A stretch of 10,101 bases of DNA from Stephanodiscus triporus (Eukaryota > Bacillariophyta > Thalassiosirophyceae > Thalassiosirales > Thalassiosiraceae). The notes below the pieces were generated by a model. That model was given only the letters and a program-made list of their open reading frames with translations. It was not told the DNA's origin and did no database searches. Made by a program: the position numbers and the translations under genes. Positions 6,970 to 10,101 of the stretch are shown here, piece by piece; positions within the stretch are counted from its first letter, which is position 1, and each line of letters starts with the position of its first letter. The stretch covers positions 1 through 10,101 of the forward strand of contig JALLAZ010001913.1 of the NCBI GenBank assembly GCA_036939755.1. The letters run 5' to 3'.

Positions 6970-9315
6970 TCATCTCACATCAATGTCATGGGCCCGAGGG
7001 GCGCTAGTCTGTGCTCGATAGGTCAACAGACGCCCCGCGGAGCGTTGTTGCGGTGGGATTTGGCGTGGGGTGGTAATTGATTTTGTACCTATTCCTATGT
7101 CATTTCTACACGTTCGAGAAAGTCGAGATGTTGGAACCGTAGACCGCGATATGGTTCTACGTAGGAATTCAATTGTAACCTGTTGGGCCTGAATCATCCG
7201 TTTTATGTTCTTGGGAAGTCTTTTTTCAATTTTCGTCAATCTTTTTTGTTTGTATTGGTTTTTCAAGGTAATCCTGTGCCTTTCAAATAGGTAATCCACC
7301 CACTCTTGTCTTTTGTTAACTTTTAAGCAGTTTGTCATGGTACCATCAGGTTTCCTTTTCTGCGTTATGTTTAGCACCCTGGTCGTGCAGATTCCTGAAC
7401 CTGTCCAGTATATGGCGCTGTCTTTTGGATGGAGAGTATTTGGAGACACTGTTCCAATAGTCTTTGCCCGGCTCAATGCAACGTATAGTATTCCTGGGTT
7501 TTGAAGTTCGGTGGTTAAGTCCCCCGGATCCACAATCAAGTGTTTGAATTGGTCTGTGTCGTCATATCCAGCTTCGAAGCCTTGAAATTTATGGATGGTT
7601 GTTGCCCAGGCAGGAACAAGAGGACAGTACGTTACCTTACAGCATGATTGCTTTCTCTTGCAAAATTTAGCAATCATGGGAATGGGTATGTGCTGCAGTC
7701 ATTGTGGAATTTTTCGGATTTAGATTAATTTCCATGCATGTTTTAGCAAGTAATGGTGTAAGTTTCAAGCTCACCGTTTTGTGGTACTGGTTCCATGGTG
7801 GTATTTCAGGTGGTAATGTCAGGTTTGGAAAGTCAACAATGACATAATCGGGCAAATGGTAGTGTTCTTTATCAAGCGGTCCCTCTGGCCGGTTGTTGTA
7901 TATAATCTCGACAACTGTACCTATGGCTCCATTGTGAAGTCCTACTTCAGGTAAGATGTTTACATTTGATATTGCCACCTTAGCTCCAACACATATATCT
8001 GTGGTTTTATCATACAATCGAATATCAAAATGGCTCATGCAAACTGTTGGTTGTTGGTGATCTGATTTTGGTGCACGATTTGTTTCATAGTGACAGTCAA
8101 GTCTTGCAACTGGTACATTGGTCACTCTGGATATCTGTATTAACATGTCCATGTTGGTCTGGTCTTTATCTGTATTTTTGGCATACAACCACATTGTTTT
8201 TGAGTTGTGCTTCAGATTAGTCATGAATTCTTTATCATGCTCGTAGTAGACTAAATGCAAGTCGGTAATTCTTTGAGCATTGTCGATTCTCCCACATGCA
8301 GCCTGGCAAGCAACTTTTGGAACTCTTCTGACTTGACTTTGTAATTTTTGTGAAGGAGGAATACTGATTCTGTCATGACATTAGTAAATAAGTATGTTCC
8401 CCATTGGCATAATAGCTGTGCTACAGTTTGCTTGTTTGTTGGTGTTATTGGGTTTGTTGTATTCATTTTAGAATAACCTTGGATTGCCCCCTCATCAATA
8501 ACTGGCCACAATTGGTTGTCGTCGCCAAACATGACTACCACTGGAATTCCTCCCCAGATTTCTTGACTATTTTGTCCATTGTACACTGTCTTTCAGATGT
8601 TTCTCTCTGCAGCACCTAGTGCTTTAGAACTCAACATGCTTCTTTCATCTATGATAAAACAAAGGACAGTTTTGAGCTGACTTTGTAATTTTTCTTGAAC
8701 CTTCTGTGTAATATTGTCTTCTGGTCTGGCAACATTTATTCCAAGTAAATGATGCAATGTTGATCCTTGAACGTTGAATGCTGCTGTGCCCGATGGAGCT
8801 CCAACCATTAAGGTGGCATTTGCTCTTGTAATTTGTCTTATGATTGTCAGTATTGTATTTATAATGAATGACTTTCCAGTCCCTCCACATCCCATTACAG
8901 TTGCTCGGATTGGAACGTAATTTTTGTCATTCCTGAGAAATTTTACAATGGTATCTATCACAGCCAAGACCACCATTTTTTGTTCCGGCGCCATAGTTTC
9001 AATTGAATAATTTTTTCCATCCTTTGTTTTGGGTAATTTCAGAGTATTGTCAGTATCAGGTGAGTTTTTGCTGTCATAATACAACTTGGCAGTTTGGTGT
9101 AGATATTCCTTGCCATCAATATTTGTGAGTTGTTCCTCATTGTAATCGCTAATTGACCAGTCTTTTTGTTGTCCAATATCCACCCTTGTGCTGTTCAAGA
9201 TGTCATTGTGCAATTTGCTATCGGTTAGGTGACTTTGGTGAACCCATGCACTTATTCTTTCATTAGTTTCTTCATCATTCTGTTTGTCAAGAAAAATAAA
9301 GCTAGCATAAATTTG
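6970..9315 (-). pseudogene. PIF1/RecD-like DNA helicase of probable mobile-element origin, disrupted
   Basis: Helicase motifs occur in order on the minus strand. Walker A GCGGTGKSF lies near 8892-8866 and GAPSGTAAFNVQGSTLHHLL near 8802-8743. Walker B is FIIDERSM near 8658-8635. VYNGQNSQEIWGGIPVVVMF then GDDNQLW follow at about 8586-8505. After these come LPEVGLHNGAIGTVVEI (about 7955-7905), AWATTIHKFQG (about 7610-7578) and ILYVALSRAKTIG (about 7494-7456). This is the PIF1/RecD family, typical of eukaryotic helicase-bearing transposons (Helitrons) and of chromosomal PIF1 relatives. An intron at 7774-7693 is intact. The lesions are an in-frame TGA at 8595-8593, where relatives continue AERN(V/I)R, so CGA to TGA is likely, and a one-base frameshift near 8290 between LLARLHVG and RIDNAQRITDLHLVYYEHD. 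QLWPV replaces the usual QLPP motif. The stop at 6972-6970 follows a basic tail. No Rep domain is visible; the 5' end is unresolved and merges into the repeat array. Two sequencing errors could be an alternative explanation for the lesions. Confidence 0.8.
7693..7774 (-). other. 82-nt intron within the PIF1-like helicase
   Basis: The donor is AAAACG|GTGAGC (GT at 7774-7773) and the acceptor is GACTGCAG|CACATA (AG at 7694-7693), phase 0. Removal joins PPWNQYHKT to HIPIPMIAKFC, which fits the usual V-P-I-P spacing ahead of the cysteine-rich stretch and the IHKFQG motif in this family. Without it the two halves are out of frame, which at first looks like a frameshift. An A-rich branch region (TCTAAAT) lies near the middle. 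Confidence 0.75.
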
Positions 9316-9644
9316 CACTTAAGACATGTCAACATAAATTACAACGAAGAAGTTAGTATAAATTGGCACTAAAGACATGCAAACATAAAAATCCAAAACC
9401 ATATGTAGCTCACCTGGTGGTAATTTGTCAGGTTTGGATAAATTACCACAGAAAAAATACAGTTAGCATAAATTGGCACTAAAGACATGTAAACATAAAA
9501 ATCCAACACCATATGTAGTTCACCTGGTGGTAATTTGTCAGGTTTGGATAAATTACCACAGAAAAAATAAAGTTGGCAAAAATTAGTGCATAAATTGGCA
9601 CTAAAGACATGTAAACATAAAATCTAACACCATATGTAGCTCAC

Positions 9645-9680
9645 CTGGTGAAGAGTTAGCATTATTTGTCACCAAATCGA
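9645..9680 (-). other. Candidate 36-nt microexon
   Basis: It lies between a strong acceptor, TTTTTTTAG (AG at 9682-9681), and the donor TTCACCAG|GTGAGC (GT at 9644-9643). It is phase 1 at both ends, a multiple of three, and open in that phase (DLVTNNANSSP then a split Gly). It could be a genuine small exon of the helicase gene or a chance product of the repeat array. No transcript evidence is visible here. Confidence 0.25.
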
Positions 9681-9713
9681 CTAAAAAAACAAATATGACA
9701 GGACAAAGCGCAC

Positions 9714-9764
9714 CTGGTAATGTAATTACCAAAGCAGTGTCATTTACAGTTGGCAAAATCAAAA
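9714..9764 (-). other. Candidate 51-nt microexon
   Basis: It is flanked by the acceptor CATTTTAG (AG at 9766-9765) and the donor ATTACCAG|GTGCGC (GT at 9713-9712). Like the 36-nt candidate it is phase 1 at both ends and open (LILPTVNDTALVITLP then a split Gly). Shared phase and shared CCAG|GTG ends suggest exon or exon-end duplication, but this is inference. Confidence 0.22.
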
Positions 9765-9835
9765 CTAAAATGAATTACAAACCTAAATATGAAGCTCACC
9801 TGGTGGTAATTTGTCAGGATTGGACAAATTACCAC

Positions 9836-10101
9836 AACATAATCATGTAGTTAGCAGCAATCAAAAAAGACACATAAAAACCTATGTGTGATAGAAAAAA
9901 AACAAACATTTCACCATTTAAGACACAGGTCAATAAGTTCTCTTGTTGAATGGATTTTCAATCTTATCGACTTTTGAACTGAATTGTTGGACTTGCAGTG
10001 GTGGGTCTTGCAGTTGTGGGATTTACAGTTGTGAGATTTGCAGTTGTGGGAGTTGAAGTTGTGGGGCTGAATGCGGGACTTCCAGTTGGGCATACTTGCA
10101 G
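9836..10101 (-). other. Possible upstream exon of the helicase gene, reading off the right edge
   Basis: On the minus strand, a frame from the right edge reads KYAQLEVPHSAPQLQLPQLQ, then ISQL, a TAA (10025-10023), then IPQLQDPPLQVQQFSSKVDK and IENPFNKRTY before a TGA. It looks more protein-like than the other two. One alternative frame gives repeated HNCKSH units (ATG at 10093 to 9911) and the other a Thr/Pro-rich PTTA stretch. The single TAA replaces CAA of the neighbouring repeat units, a C to T change. In the adjacent frame ELIDLCLKW continues the sense, so a small frameshift near 9940 is also possible. No family is recognised, and coding status is uncertain. Confidence 0.3.
9992..10066. 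repeat. 15-bp tandem repeat, five good units
   Basis: Units start at 9992, 10007, 10022, 10037 and 10052 with consensus (C/T)TTGCAGTTGTGGGA. Diverged flanking units may extend it on both sides. The period is a multiple of three, so a reading frame on either strand is preserved through the array, giving five-residue repeats (for example PQLQx on the minus strand). Confidence 0.85.

Larger units (their letters stand above)
9301..9835. repeat. Diverged tandem array (about 110-bp unit) with a hairpin next to a splice-donor-like site in each unit
   Basis: Units at 9351-9460 and 9461-9570 are nearly identical (110 bp period). A third begins at 9571 with a 12-base insertion and diverges after 9645. 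Shorter relatives lie at 9711-9731 and 9795-9835, and a decayed partial copy at 9301-9339. On the minus strand, five units carry the exon-intron-like junction CCAG|GTG, with last exon-like base at 9414, 9524, 9645, 9714 and 9800; three continue as GTGAGC, one as GTGAAC and one as GTGCGC. Just upstream of each junction (minus sense) lies an inverted repeat. Units 1, 2 and 5 have 13-bp arms (GTGGTAATTTGTC, for example 9417-9429 with 9437-9449) and 7-nt loops. Units 3 and 4 have different, shorter arms: TGGTGA/TCACCA and TGGTAAT/ATTACCA. The array directly precedes the first recognisable helicase exon. Confidence 0.8.

Noticed and set aside
7693..7774. Apparent frameshift in the PIF1-like helicase
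   Set aside because: A GT-AG intron of 82 nt explains the frame change exactly and restores the expected motif spacing.
9351..9570. CRISPR-like repeat array
   Set aside because: The whole 110-bp units are tandemly duplicated with no unique spacers, in eukaryotic DNA with introns.

Overview
The window is eukaryotic nuclear DNA. Coding sequence is interrupted by GT-AG introns, one gene encodes a MAK5/DDX24-type ribosome-biogenesis helicase, and a degenerate Ty1/copia polyprotein and a PIF1-like helicase of the kind carried by eukaryotic mobile DNA lie beside it. GC-rich genes next to AT-rich repetitive DNA, with copia relics of this style, would suit a stramenopile alga such as a diatom. That placement is an inference and not firm.

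Layout, left to right. (1) Positions 3-119 (+) hold the last 38 codons of an unrecognised gene that enters from the left. (2) Positions 120-917 are intergenic with nothing convincing. (3) Positions 5075-918 (-) hold a complete four-exon gene for a MAK5/DDX24 DEAD-box RNA helicase. I rebuilt it from splice sites that keep the frame and restore the family's motifs (1027 residues). Its third intron carries a well-formed C/D box snoRNA candidate (1635-1545, -). The guide next to box D is complementary over 12 nt to a highly conserved large-subunit rRNA segment. (4) Positions 5076-5480 are the upstream region, with a 22-bp palindrome and a short GC-rich microsatellite. (5) Positions 5481-5567 (-) hold a short GC-rich coding tail with no upstream body. 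It is cut off where a 5'-truncated copia fragment (about 5546-6380, +) begins. (6) Positions 6381-6969 are unclassified and probably include the tail of that element. (7) Positions about 9315-6970 (-) hold a PIF1/RecD-like helicase, probably from a mobile element, with one clean intron, one in-frame TGA and one frameshift. (8) Positions 9301-9835 hold a tandem array. Its units repeatedly place an inverted repeat directly against a consensus 5' splice donor on the helicase strand. (9) Positions 9836-10101 contain 15-bp tandem repeats that may be coding on the minus strand.

Functionally, the left half is a ribosome-biogenesis locus: an RNA helicase of 60S assembly and, inside its intron, a predicted guide RNA for methylating the same subunit's rRNA. 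The right half is mobile-element territory, partly decayed. The most interesting items are the intronic snoRNA and the hairpin-plus-donor repeat array.
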